NCBI RefSeq assembly: GCF_900696085.1
Contig: NZ_CAADFC020000010.1
Coordinates: forward strand, 1 to 64,000
Origin: Bradyrhizobium ivorense
Lineage (GTDB): Bacteria; Pseudomonadota; Alphaproteobacteria; Rhizobiales; Xanthobacteraceae
Length of the DNA: 64,000 bases
Direction of reading: 5' to 3'
Shown in pieces: positions 18,299 to 28,238 of the stretch. The notes beneath the pieces were generated by a model, which was not told where the DNA came from, did not search any database, and worked only from the letters and a program-made list of their open reading frames with translations. The position numbers and the translations under genes were made by a program. Within the stretch, counting starts at the first letter, position 1. Each line of letters starts with the position of its first letter.

Positions 18299-18808
18299 CT
18301 AGGTGTGAGCTTGGAGCTGGTGATATTGGCCTCTGAAGTAGATCAGCGGCCTCCTATGCTCGTCCGAGTCAATTGGGCTCGCCTCGTTGACTTTCCCTAC
18401 TACCAAGAGGTGGTCTCCGAGTTCATGCTCTGAATGCAGCGAGCAATCCAGCCACATCAACGTGTTTGCCAGTATCGCTCCGCAGCTTTGAGATGGTGCC
18501 CAGTCAACATGCTTCCACTTTTCTCCGCCTGATTTTGCAAAGACATCGGAAACAGCCCGCTGTTCCTCGGAAAGCACATTTACAACGAAGCGCCGAGATT
18601 CGCGGATCGCCGGCCAGCTTTTCGAGGTCTTCATCACGCAAAAAGATACCAACGGGGGTGTCAAAGAGACGCTGTAGAAGGACTGGCAGGTGAACCCCGA
18701 TGGGACGTTGTCGACCATCCCTGTGATTACGGTGATGCCCGAAGCAAAGCGACCGAGCACGTAGCGCAGCGACTGGGGATCAATCGACGAAGTGGAGGAC
18801 TCTTGCAT
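18299..18808 (-). CDS. flavin reductase domain protein (monooxygenase partner)
   Basis: This is a 169-residue flavin reductase-like protein, typically supplying FMNH2 to a separate oxygenase. Family features are LGRFASGITVITG near the start, followed by SGFTCQSFYSVSL, PPLVSFC and a late HLLVVGKV strand. The ATG at 18808 gives the usual family length. An in-frame GTG at 18904 would add 32 residues and overlaps the stop of the upstream monooxygenase gene as GTGA, so translation may be coupled from that GTG. The pair forms a two-component flavin-dependent monooxygenase with the gene at 18901-20205. I am sure of the family, less of the start. Confidence 0.85.
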   Translation of the reverse strand: MQESSTSSIDPQSLRYVLGRFASGITVITGMVDNVPSGFTCQSFYSVSLTPPLVSFCVMKTSKSWPAIRESRRFVVNVLSEEQRAVSDVFAKSGGEKWKHVDWAPSQSCGAILANTLMWLDCSLHSEHELGDHLLVVGKVNEASPIDSDEHRRPLIYFRGQYHQLQAHT

Positions 18809-18900
18809 AGTGATTGTACCTTGCTCAGTTACTCTCGTGAGAAGCTGGCCGGGAACACGCGCTTCAAGTTTCTGAAATTTCTGCTGACCAATATCGATAA

Positions 18901-20205
18901 TCACGATGCGTTAAGGTTTTCTCGCAATGTGCGTCCGGCATATTCAGGTCGGAACAACCCCCGATCCTGGAGAATGGGTATCACTTGATCAATAAACTCG
19001 AAGAGACCGCCAGGTAGGTGCGATGGCGACACGTTGAAGCCATCACACGCGCCGACACTAAACCAATCTGCAAGATCTGCCGCCACCTCTTCAGGTGTAC
19101 CCGCCACAATTCGTTGTTGGCCTATCGCCATCTCTTGGCACAGACGCCGCACCGTCCACCTATGTGCAACGGCCTTCTCAGCGATCGGCCTTGCCGAGCT
19201 TGTCGTGCAGGAATCAATGAAAGAAACTGGCAAAACATCGTCGAGATCGAATTTCGTGATATCCTTAAACTGGACGATCAACCTCCCCATCTCCTTGACG
19301 GGATCAGCTATCGAGCGCAGCAGTTCGAACTTTTCATCCACTTCCTTCCTTGTTGTGGCCACGATCGGCTGAATGCCTGGAATGACCTTCACCGAATGTT
19401 CGCTGCGCCCGTGTCGAGCTGCTGCTTGACGAACCAGCTTCCGTTGCTTGATCGACGCATCCTTATCCAGCGGTACTGTATAGACCGCGTCTGCGAATTT
19501 TCCAGCGAGCTCGATTCCCGCGCCCGATTCTCCAGCTTGAAATATCGCAGGGCTACCTTGAGGCGAATGGCTTGCCGTAAGTGGCCCCACCACCTCAAAG
19601 TATTTTCCGCGATGGTTCAGCGCTCGGACTTTGCCTGGGTCGAAAAAGATGCCCGACTTCTTGTCATAGACGAATGCATCGCGATCCCAGCTGCCCCACA
19701 GGCCTTTCACCACGGTGACGAATTCATCCGCTCGTTCGTACCGTTCGTTGTGCGAGAGTGGTTCCGCTAAACCAAAATTTGCGCCTTCGGTCTGCCGATA
19801 GGAAGGAACAACGTTCCACGCCGAACGACCTCCGCTAATGTGGTCCAGCGATGCAAATTGGCGGGCAACGTGGAATGGCTGTTGGTAGCTCGTTGAGCAC
19901 GTTGCGACCAGCCCGATTCTTTTGGTCGAAACTGCGACAGCTGCCAAAGCAGTGAGCGGTTCAAGCGTGACGTTGTCATGGCCACGGCCGAGAGCGCCTT
20001 TTGGGCTATCACTCATGGAGGTGGCAGCCAGATTGTCTGCCAAGAATACAAAATCCAGCTTTGCGGCTTCGGCTTTTTGCGCCAACTCGATGTAGAACGA
20101 TATGGACTCCTGGACGGCGGGGTCGACCTCGGGATGCCGCCAGGCGGACGCGTTGTAGCCAAGCCCTCGAATAGAGGCACCGATATTCATCATTCGTTTG
20201 GACAT
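18901..20205 (-). CDS. flavin-dependent monooxygenase, NtaA/SnaA/DszA class (bacterial luciferase-like)
   Basis: This is a 434-residue LLM-class oxygenase of the nitrilotriacetate/EDTA/dibenzothiophene sulphone type. Typical segments are the start NIGASIRGLGYNASAWRHP, FVFLADN, the LEPLTALAAVAVSTKRIGL block, HISGGRSAWNVV, and GSPAIFQAGESGAG in the middle. These enzymes use FMNH2 from a partner reductase to cleave C-N or C-S bonds. The ATG at 20205 has a strong GGGAGG ribosome site. The reductase gene overlaps its 3' end. Its neighbour upstream is a DUF2817 hydrolase. Aminopolycarboxylate-like substrates would fit the importer and aspartase in the region, but this is inference. Confidence 0.9.
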   Translation of the reverse strand: MSKRMMNIGASIRGLGYNASAWRHPEVDPAVQESISFYIELAQKAEAAKLDFVFLADNLAATSMSDSPKGALGRGHDNVTLEPLTALAAVAVSTKRIGLVATCSTSYQQPFHVARQFASLDHISGGRSAWNVVPSYRQTEGANFGLAEPLSHNERYERADEFVTVVKGLWGSWDRDAFVYDKKSGIFFDPGKVRALNHRGKYFEVVGPLTASHSPQGSPAIFQAGESGAGIELAGKFADAVYTVPLDKDASIKQRKLVRQAAARHGRSEHSVKVIPGIQPIVATTRKEVDEKFELLRSIADPVKEMGRLIVQFKDITKFDLDDVLPVSFIDSCTTSSARPIAEKAVAHRWTVRRLCQEMAIGQQRIVAGTPEEVAADLADWFSVGACDGFNVSPSHLPGGLFEFIDQVIPILQDRGLFRPEYAGRTLRENLNAS

Positions 20206-20223
20206 TGAAGCCTCCCTTCTAGG

Positions 20224-20238
20224 CTAATTGTCAATTAG
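20224..20238. promoter_or_regulatory. 15-bp perfect palindrome before the monooxygenase gene
   Basis: CTAATTG-T-CAATTAG lies between the DUF2817 stop (20259) and the monooxygenase start (20205), overlapping the region just upstream of its ribosome site. It could be an operator, perhaps for the Lrp/AsnC-type regulator encoded at 21880, or a small hairpin controlling the second gene of the operon. Confidence 0.45.
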
Positions 20239-20258
20239 TCCGCGGCTGTCCGCGGAGC

Positions 20259-21476
20259 TTACAGCGCAGGTTCGCCATTTTTACGAGGAGTCCCCTCCAG
20301 CGCGAATTCGCCTTCCGCGACTTGCGCCAGCCCCGAGAGGGCCTGACGCAAGACCTGCCGCCCACGAAACAGCACCGCCTCCTTCCAGGAGGGATCGTCT
20401 GGACAGAAGTGAGCACGCATGCAGCCGCGAACTTCGCGACCGAGCGCCCCACTTCGATCCCCGCCGCCGTGAACGTGCAACCATTGATCAGCAAGCAACA
20501 CCCGTTGGGCCGCCTCCGTGTTGAATGTTCCATATTCTAAGCAGAGGTAGAGGTATCGACCATCGCCGAGCAGCCTCTCCCAGAAGAGCTGCAGGGAGCC
20601 ATGGATGGGGATCGAGGTCGATGTCCCCAGGTCCGCAGACGTGACGCTGGGTCCAAACATTTGATCCGCGATAAGCTGGGACGCACTCGCCGCGACATGC
20701 TCGCTCTGCAGCTCACCATATCCATACGGGCCCAGTCCAGTATGCACATCCACCACTGCGACGAATTTGCGGCTGGCCAGCTTGTATTCTTGAGCGATCG
20801 ATTCCAGCGTGCGACCCGACCAAGAACGATGAAATCCGCCAAAGAACATTCCACCAGGGTCGGTGTACTGGCCGGCCTTGCGCGCGATCTGAAAAGCGCG
20901 CTCGCCATGCGCTTGCTTGAACTTGCCGATAGCTTCGCGAGAAGCCTCAAATGAAGGCCCCTCCAGCGACGGCGGCACGAAATGGGCGCGCAACTCGTCG
21001 TAGCCGGGATTCGCCGGCGCGCCGGCTGCGAAATCAATGAAGTTCCGGTTGAGGTCACACCCCTCTTGGGTCACCCGCCGATCCCAAGCGAAGCCGTGAG
21101 GATTCAGCCCATGAACAAAGACCAAGGCCACGTTTTCGGGGAGCCTACTTGCCTCAAGCAACGCAAGCCAATCGAGCTGGATGCCCGATCCGCAGAAGCC
21201 TTCCGGGCCATGCGTGCCGGAAATGATCACCAGCACGCACGCGGCCTGCGGATCGCCGATCCAGCCAACATCGACCGATAACTCTTCGTCATCCGGACCA
21301 ACAAGACCCGGCAGCACGAAGCTTCGCGCCTGCGGTAGGCGGGCAAGAACGTTCTGCCTTGCCTGCTTGTAGCTACCAGAGAACGAGGGCGAGACAGAGA
21401 CCAGCAATTCGCCGCGCCTCAACCGCTCGCCCAGATAGGGCCGATTTCCGCCGTCACCAGCCGCTTGCTCACTCAA
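20259..21476 (-). CDS. DUF2817 (M14-like zinc carboxypeptidase fold) hydrolase
   Basis: This protein of about 405 residues belongs to DUF2817, related to M14 carboxypeptidases and aspartoacylases. Possible zinc ligands are in SGTHGPEGFCGSG (His and Glu) and VVDVHTGLGPYG (His). The family opening FSGSYKQAR is near the N-terminus, and LCLEYGTF near the end may supply the catalytic Glu. The open frame reaches 21614 without an ATG. I favour a TTG start at 21476 because AAGGAG lies about 7 nt before it. It precedes the monooxygenase gene by 53 nt on the same strand. It probably removes an acyl or amide group before or after the oxygenase step. Confidence 0.75.
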   Translation of the reverse strand: MSEQAAGDGGNRPYLGERLRRGELLVSVSPSFSGSYKQARQNVLARLPQARSFVLPGLVGPDDEELSVDVGWIGDPQAACVLVIISGTHGPEGFCGSGIQLDWLALLEASRLPENVALVFVHGLNPHGFAWDRRVTQEGCDLNRNFIDFAAGAPANPGYDELRAHFVPPSLEGPSFEASREAIGKFKQAHGERAFQIARKAGQYTDPGGMFFGGFHRSWSGRTLESIAQEYKLASRKFVAVVDVHTGLGPYGYGELQSEHVAASASQLIADQMFGPSVTSADLGTSTSIPIHGSLQLFWERLLGDGRYLYLCLEYGTFNTEAAQRVLLADQWLHVHGGGDRSGALGREVRGCMRAHFCPDDPSWKEAVLFRGRQVLRQALSGLAQVAEGEFALEGTPRKNGEPAL

Positions 21477-21879
21477 TTTCGAGCTCCTTCTCCACAATCT
21501 CACCGCCGCACGGATTTCCGAGCTGGTCGCCAACTTGTCTACGTTGCAACCCGGAAGCCCCTCGCGCTCCCACCCGGTTGCTATCGACGAGCATGCAGAG
21601 CCAGCCTCAAACAATGAGCCGGCAACACTCGATACGCACGGCCATCACCTCGATGCCAGACTAACGCTGTCGCTCCTCGCGAATAGGCTGGTTATCATCA
21701 ATCTGTGCCCGCTCTTTTGGTACCAAACAATCTTTGAGACAGCGCCGCGTGTTTTGTTGAATTTCCGTATGCATTCAGGATACTAATCTTCGCGACAGAT
21801 TTGCATCGCATTTCACCGCAGTCGGGGGGCTTTCCGCACCGGAACGGTGTTTTGCGAGGAGATTCACCGGAGCCGGGTT
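21477..21879. other. divergent promoter region between DUF2817 operon and regulator
   Basis: The 403 bases lie between divergently transcribed genes, the usual place for a regulator to control both its own and the target operon. The stretch 21690-21800 is AT-rich and is the likely promoter zone. I could not assign a specific box. Confidence 0.5.
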
Positions 21880-22356
21880 ATGCAGTACGACCGAACAGAC
21901 GCGCGTATCCTCGAAATCGTACAGAAGAATAATCGCCTTACTTCCGAGGTGATTGGCGAAATGGCCGGCCTTTCTGCCACGGCCTGTCAGCGACGACTGA
22001 AGAGGCTCCGATCGGAGGGTATCATCGAAGCCGATGTCTCGATCGTTTCAGCGAAGGCCGTAGGAAGACCAATTCAAATGCTCGTACTCGTGAGTCTCGA
22101 GCGCGAACGCGCAGACATAATCGATAGGTTCAAGAGGGCAATCAAATCCTCGGCCGAAGTCGTCAACGGGTTCTATGTCACCGGGGACGCTGACTTCGTT
22201 CTGTATATTACGGCGCGAACGATGGAAGACTACGAGCAGTTCACCCGCCGCTTCTTCTACGAGAACCGTGACATCAAGGGGTTTAAGACAATGGTCGTGA
22301 TGGACCGCGTAAAAGCGAGCTTTGCGGTTCCCGTCGAGATTCCGACCGAGGATTGA
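21880..22356 (+). CDS. Lrp/AsnC family transcriptional regulator
   Basis: This is a 158-residue regulator with an N-terminal winged helix-turn-helix (RTDARILEIVQKNNRLTSE, then MAGLSATACQRRLKRL) and a C-terminal RAM ligand-binding domain (from about residue 60, with VNGFYVTGDADFVLYITA). Such proteins sense amino acids or related compounds. The ATG at 21880 is preceded by GGAG; an upstream GTG at 21847 is less likely. It is divergent from the DUF2817-monooxygenase operon and upstream of the aspartase gene, the classical arrangement for a local regulator. It is the best candidate to read the palindromes found upstream of the catabolic genes. Confidence 0.9.
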   Translation: MQYDRTDARILEIVQKNNRLTSEVIGEMAGLSATACQRRLKRLRSEGIIEADVSIVSAKAVGRPIQMLVLVSLERERADIIDRFKRAIKSSAEVVNGFYVTGDADFVLYITARTMEDYEQFTRRFFYENRDIKGFKTMVVMDRVKASFAVPVEIPTED

Positions 22357-22642
22357 CAGAAGCTCCGCGTGGTGCCTCAAACCACGTAATCGCGCTCTCA
22401 CGCTTTTTTTCATCACTTATTTCGTTAGAACGCGAGAAACCCATGCCGTTGGTCCTCTATTCTCCGATCTGCACCAGAGCGGAGGAGAGTGTCCTTGCCG
22501 ATTGGACATCGCGCGAACTCATCGGCAACCAACACATGGTCCGTCAAGCGGCCTATCGGGCGGCAGCATCGACAACGATGCGGTAGATGGCTCAATCCGA
22601 AGCATTGTGTGTCGCAACCACCGCGCGGCCAGAGAAACAAGA

Positions 22643-24112
22643 ATGGATAAGACACGCATCGAGGTTGACAGTATGGGAGAAGTTGAAGTCCCAAGCAGCG
22701 CCTATTATGGCGCTCAGACAGTGCGAGCGATCAGAAATTTCTCGATCTCGGGACTTCCGATCAGTCAGCTTTCGCAACTTATCAACGCGCTGGCTTTGGT
22801 TAAAAAGGCAGCTGTCCTAGCGAATGCCAAGCTAGGCGACATTTCAGATAGCAAGGCAAGAGTGATTGCAGCGGCCTGTGATGACATTGCTGCTGGCAAA
22901 TTAAGCGCCGAGTTTCCAATCGATGTTTTCCAAGGTGGCGCTGGAACGTCGACCAACATGAACATGAACGAGGTGATTGCAAATCGAGCGCTCGAGCATT
23001 TGGGATTGCCTCGCGGCCGCTACGACGTTCTGCACCCGAACGATGACGTAAACCTCTCCCAGTCGACAAATGACGTCTATCCGACTGCCATCCGGCTTGC
23101 CATTCTGTTGGCTCACCGGTCCCTGGACCAAGAACTCCGCCTGATTGCGGATGAGTTCGATCGAAAAGGGACGGAGTTCGCAAGCGTTGTGAAGTTGGGC
23201 CGCACACAATTGCAGGACGCAGTTCCAATGACTCTCGGTCAGGAGTTTAGCGCCTTCGGAACGACAATAAGGGAGGACGTGGCTCGCCTCGAGGAGCTGG
23301 TATCGCTCTTTAAAGAGGTGAATCTCGGTGGCACCGCGATCGGCACTGGGATCAACACGAAGTCGGGCTATGCGGACATCGTTGTGGCGGAGCTCTCTCG
23401 ACTGACACAGCTTCCGTTGATCGTAGCGAACAATTTGATCGAGGCATGCTGGGACACGGGCGCGTTTGTCCTGTTCTCCGGGATGTTGAAGAGAACGGCG
23501 ACGAAGCTCTCCAAGATCTCGAACGACCTGAGACTGCTCTCGAGTGGTCCCAGAGGTGGCCTAGCTGAAATCAATTTGCCGGCCCTCCAGCCAGGTTCTT
23601 CCATAATGCCGGGAAAAGTTAACCCGGTTATTCCAGAAGTAGTAAACCAAGTCGCCTTCCAGGTCATCGGTGCGGACCTCACCGTGACGATGGCTGCCGA
23701 GGCAGGCCAGTTGCAACTCAACGTGATGGAGCCAGTGATCGCCTTTAGCATTCTGCACTCCATGGCTCTTCTGGCTAATGCAGCGCGAGTTTTTCGCGAA
23801 AAGTGCATTATCGGAATAACGGCCAATGTCGAACGGTGTCGCGAGCATCTTGAAGCAAGCACAGCGCTTGTGACAGCATTGACCCCTCTTATCGGGTACG
23901 AGCGCGCCTCCGAAGTTGCGAAAGCAACGCTAAAGAGTGGCGAGAGGATCTGGAAAGTTCTCCAAACAGAGCTTCATCTGCCATCAGAGGTGATCGAGCA
24001 GTTGAGGGACCCCACCACGCTGACCAAGCCCTGGAAGGCCCAGGAGCTCCGTGTGTCAACGGGCGTAAGTGGAGATCAGCTGAACGACAGCGCCTCTGCC
24101 CAGGCAACCTGA
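22643..24112 (+). CDS. aspartate ammonia-lyase/fumarase superfamily protein (AspA-like)
   Basis: This 489-residue protein belongs to the class II fumarase/aspartase superfamily. The signature GSSIMPGKVNP (flexible catalytic loop) is intact. The start MDKTRIEVDSMG, then EVEVPSSAYYGAQT, matches aspartases, and TSTNMNMNEVIANRA, NDVYPTA and GRTQLQDA are conserved substrate-site blocks. It would deaminate aspartate to fumarate and ammonia. Relatives cleave other N-substituted aspartates. The true start is the ATG at 22643; the long frame upstream (from 22322) lacks homology. It lies 286 nt downstream of the Lrp/AsnC-type gene and is probably regulated with it. Confidence 0.88.
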   Translation: MDKTRIEVDSMGEVEVPSSAYYGAQTVRAIRNFSISGLPISQLSQLINALALVKKAAVLANAKLGDISDSKARVIAAACDDIAAGKLSAEFPIDVFQGGAGTSTNMNMNEVIANRALEHLGLPRGRYDVLHPNDDVNLSQSTNDVYPTAIRLAILLAHRSLDQELRLIADEFDRKGTEFASVVKLGRTQLQDAVPMTLGQEFSAFGTTIREDVARLEELVSLFKEVNLGGTAIGTGINTKSGYADIVVAELSRLTQLPLIVANNLIEACWDTGAFVLFSGMLKRTATKLSKISNDLRLLSSGPRGGLAEINLPALQPGSSIMPGKVNPVIPEVVNQVAFQVIGADLTVTMAAEAGQLQLNVMEPVIAFSILHSMALLANAARVFREKCIIGITANVERCREHLEASTALVTALTPLIGYERASEVAKATLKSGERIWKVLQTELHLPSEVIEQLRDPTTLTKPWKAQELRVSTGVSGDQLNDSASAQAT

Positions 24113-24448
24113 ATCTCAGCCGTGTTACTGGTGACGCATGCGGCAGCAGATTCGGAACCGGGAGCTACGTTTGTTGCGAGCGTGCCATACTTTATCGCGG
24201 TGAACTCGACCAGGACGTGGGAAAGCATCGCGCCTAGCTGGCGAGCGGCTTTGTCCCGATGAGAAGCCGGCGCGACGTGCGAACTGCTTCGCGATCATTG
24301 CTCTAGGAAGTAGAAAGTTTTCGACGGCCGAGACGGCTCCGGACCTTGGGATACTGCAGGAGTTCTTCGTACGCAAACCGCGCAAGTGTTGCTCGCCAAG
24401 GCAGTGGCTGGCCGCGAATCTTCCGGAGAGGCCTGGGAAGCAGGTGAT
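24113..24448. other. intergenic region, no gene recognised
   Basis: 336 bases between the aspartase stop and the transporter start. No frame with recognisable homology and no clear terminator were found. Confidence 0.4.
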
Positions 24449-26152
24449 ATGATTGAGCCGTCCAAGTTCGACCTGTTCAGCGCCGAGGACATCGCTGCAC
24501 CGCTGCGCTATCCCACGTTTCGACGAATCTGGTTAGCGAGCCTGTTATCCAATCTCGGTATCCTGATCCAAGGCGTCGGCGCGGCCTGGGCCATGACGGA
24601 GATGGCGTCGTCTGCCGACAAGGTGGCGCTGGTCCAGACGGCGATGATGCTCCCGGTGATGCTGATTGCGATGCCCGCGGGCGCCATCGCAGATATGTAT
24701 GACCGTCGAATCGTGATGCTTATCTCGCTCGCAGTTGCGTTTTGTGGCGCGACCGCAATGACCGCACTCGATTGGCTCGGGCTGACCACGCCGGATCTAC
24801 TGCTGGTGCTTTGCTTTGTAGTCGGAAGCGGCATGGCGCTGATGGGGCCGGCTTGGGCCTCCTCTGTGGGCGAGCAGGTACCAAGCGAGGTGTTGCCATC
24901 AGCGGTCGCGCTCAACGGCATTAGTTATAACATCGCACGCAGCTTTGGGCCCGCGGTCGGCGGAGTCGTGGTTGCGCTTGTGGGCGCGGTGGCGGCCTTC
25001 GCGCTCAACGCTGTGCTTTACCTGCCGCTGATGGTGGCCTTGTTTTTCTGGAGACGTGTGCCTAGCCCGTCGCGGCTCCCGCGCGAGCAACTAAGCCGAG
25101 CCATCGTCTCAGGCGTCCGCTACATTACCAATTCCCCATCGATAAAGATCGTGCTCACCCGCACGATGGTAACCTCCCTTGTCGGCGGCTCCATCCAAGC
25201 GCTGATGCCGCTTGTTGCCCGCGACCTGGTAGATGGCGGAGCGCAAACGTACGGCATCTTGCTAGGCGCGTTCGGGTTGGGATCGGTAATAGGAGCACTG
25301 AACCTCGGCGAGATGCGCAAGCGCATGACCGGCGAGGAGGCGGTCCGTGCCTGCACGATCTCGATGAGCGGGGCGATCGCGGCGGCCGCGCTCAGCCACT
25401 CCACCGTGTTGACTGCCGCCGCCCTGGTCTTGGCCGGTGCCGTGTGGACGGTCGTGTGGACGCTGTTCAACATCGGCGTGCAGCTCTCCGCACCTCGCTG
25501 GGTTGCTGGTCGTTCGCTTGCGGCTTGGCAGGCTGCATTCTCTGGCGGAATGGCCATCTCTGGTTGGGGCTGGGGACGGCTGGCCGACGTCGCTGGCGTC
25601 GAAAATACCCTGCTCATCTCGGCGACACTATTGCTGGCCTTGCCGCTACTTGGGCTCGCGCTACCCATGCCGCGCATCAACGCGCGCGGTGAAGATGCTG
25701 AGCTACTCGCCGATCCCGAAGTGCGGCTTCCACTCACCGATCGTAGCGGGCCGCTCGTGGTGGAAATCGAGTATCGTGTTGCGCTGGAGAACGCGCGCCC
25801 CTTTCACAACCTGATGCAGGGCATACAGCTCTACCGCCAGCGAAACGGGGCCTATGGTTGGTCCATCGCGCGAGACATCGCCGATCCCGAGCTGTGGACG
25901 GAGAGGTATCACTGCCCGACGTGGTTGGATTATTTGCGTCAGCGCAACCGCTGGACGAAATCAGAACGCGCACTGGATGATCAAGCGACAGCTTTCCACA
26001 TTGGACCAAGTCCACTCCGCGTTCGACGCATGCTAGAGCGCCCCTTCGGATCCGTGCGGTGGAAGGAAAACGTCCCTGACCTCGACCCGAATGAGGTTGC
26101 TCCGGTTGCAACTTCCGAGCAAAGCAAGCTGCAGTCGCGAGTGCAGACCTGA
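24449..26152 (+). CDS. MFS_3 family exporter (EntS-like) with C-terminal soluble domain
   Basis: This 567-residue protein has about ten to twelve membrane segments over residues 20-410 and a soluble tail of about 130 residues. The N-terminal PLRYPTFRRIWLASLLSNLG and IADMYDRR (a motif A-like loop) are typical of the MFS_3/transmembrane secretion effector group that includes siderophore exporters. The tail (EIEYRVALENARPF ... IARDIADPELWTERY ... WLDYLRQRNRWT) resembles an antibiotic-biosynthesis-monooxygenase-like ferredoxin fold and is common in this family. The ATG at 24449 has AGCAGG upstream. The substrate is unknown, and the gene stands apart from the catabolic operons. Confidence 0.85.
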   Translation: MIEPSKFDLFSAEDIAAPLRYPTFRRIWLASLLSNLGILIQGVGAAWAMTEMASSADKVALVQTAMMLPVMLIAMPAGAIADMYDRRIVMLISLAVAFCGATAMTALDWLGLTTPDLLLVLCFVVGSGMALMGPAWASSVGEQVPSEVLPSAVALNGISYNIARSFGPAVGGVVVALVGAVAAFALNAVLYLPLMVALFFWRRVPSPSRLPREQLSRAIVSGVRYITNSPSIKIVLTRTMVTSLVGGSIQALMPLVARDLVDGGAQTYGILLGAFGLGSVIGALNLGEMRKRMTGEEAVRACTISMSGAIAAAALSHSTVLTAAALVLAGAVWTVVWTLFNIGVQLSAPRWVAGRSLAAWQAAFSGGMAISGWGWGRLADVAGVENTLLISATLLLALPLLGLALPMPRINARGEDAELLADPEVRLPLTDRSGPLVVEIEYRVALENARPFHNLMQGIQLYRQRNGAYGWSIARDIADPELWTERYHCPTWLDYLRQRNRWTKSERALDDQATAFHIGPSPLRVRRMLERPFGSVRWKENVPDLDPNEVAPVATSEQSKLQSRVQT

Positions 26153-26660
26153 GATCTCGATCGAAGCGGTCGGCCTGTAACGATCAATCGAATGTATGTA
26201 AAGCACAAAAAGGCGGCTGCTTCGGAACATCGCGTCTGACCACCCATCGTCCACGATCACAGAGCCTTTGCGCATCACGCTCAGCATACCGCGCTGATCT
26301 GTTTCGGCGGGTTCGCGCTAGGACGAGTCGTATATGTATCTCTATGCATCGCTCCCCTTTTCGACGCATTCGCCTCGAGTTCTGAGAATCCACTTACGCT
26401 GGGACCGTCGGGCACTGACGATGAGCTCTTAGCGTTTGTCGATTAGCTAACTAAGAGCACAGACCAACTTGCCCTCCGGAAGAGCATGGCCGATCTCGCC
26501 ATGGCGCTGAACCGATCTTCCTTTGCCTACCTTGGCCTGCCCGAGAAGCCGGGCAACAGTCCCGACCTTATCTCGATGTATCGTAAGCGCCGTTCATCGG
26601 CCACCTACCGGATGACTGGGCGATTCGAGTCTGCGGCTTATTTGAACCGTTAGGCTCAGA
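26153..26660. other. intergenic region upstream of IS remnants
   Basis: No supported gene. A frame at about 26487-26654 encodes some fifty residues beginning MADLAMALNRSSFAYLG, which I do not recognise. It directly abuts the IS66 remnant and may be broken DNA from the same insertion. Confidence 0.35.
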
Positions 26661-27054
26661 ATGGACACAGTACATAGTGCTATCACGGAGCCAGTTCGGC
26701 GGCTTGACGTCTTCGCCGGAGCTGGCCGTCAGCGGAAGTGGAGCGACGAGGACAAGGCGCCGATTGTTGCGGAGATCGTGGCGAGCGGCGACTCGGTTTG
26801 CTCGGTAGCGCGACGGCGTGGATTGTCGCCAAAGCAGTTGTTTGGCCGGCGACATCAGTTGCGAGAAGCAGCGCGCTGTCATTCCGAAGCAGAAGACAGT
26901 TTGTGCGGGCGGTCGTGGATGCGGGATGCCAGCGCCCGCTCTTAGCCATGAGCGCAAAGCGGTGCGTAAGGAAAAGCAGATTCCGGGGTCATCGAGATCG
27001 AAGGTGACGGCAACACTATCCGGGCCCGTCGTCGTGCGGGCCCAAGGATTATAG
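26661..27054 (+). pseudogene. IS66-type tnpA remnant, frameshifted
   Basis: The frame from 26661 encodes the IS66 TnpA helix-turn-helix region (RRLDVFAGAGRQRKWSDEDK, then VAEIVASGDSVCSVARRRGL). After about 26870 the homology continues in a different frame (VIPKQKTVCAGGRGCGMPA, then HERKAVRKEK), so at least one frameshift has occurred. No tnpB or tnpC follows. It differs from the intact tnpA at 175-576. Confidence 0.75.
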
Positions 27055-27184
27055 CGTCGATCGGTAAGCGGCAAAGAGGCCCATCTGGCGAAGTGGTGAG
27101 CGATAGGCTATCGGCGCAGAGTTTGTGAGCCGATGTGAGCTTCTATGTCTGCGCCTAGTTCTGGAACTAGAATCTTTCATATGA

Positions 27185-27766
<582 letters not shown>

Positions 27767-28238
27767 GCGACCGCAAACGCTTGGGACGCGCTCGCTTTTA
27801 ACTCATCGGGTCTTCAGATTGGACCCCTCATGTGTGGTAGGGAGCGCTCGCCGTTGCGAGGTCCTTCCGGACCTATTCCACGCGCAAACTACGCGCCATG
27901 TAAGTCATCCAATGATTTGATGAATTGAGCGTCACCGATCGTCGCCAGATCGGCACAAATTGTCAGTTAGCGAGTTCAGTGAAGCATCTTCGAAAGATAT
28001 TATTGGCATCGCGTTCGGAGCGCGGTTTGTGAAGAAGTGATCATACGTGTTGTATCAACGATCCGGTACTCTAAATCGGAGTTGTAAAGTGAAATCCCGA
28101 TTGTTCATCCATCAATCGCGACATCATGCGGATAATGGGACAACCATCACGGCGTGGCCGCATGGATTTCACGATCCATCTGTCCACCAGTTGGAATTGC
28201 GAGCATCTCTGTGTTTAGCTCTTCCTTGAAACGCAACA
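27767..28238. other. intergenic region, no gene recognised
   Basis: 472 bases between the IS21 fragment and the GtrA gene. It is AT-richer than its surroundings, and no coding frame could be supported. Confidence 0.4.
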
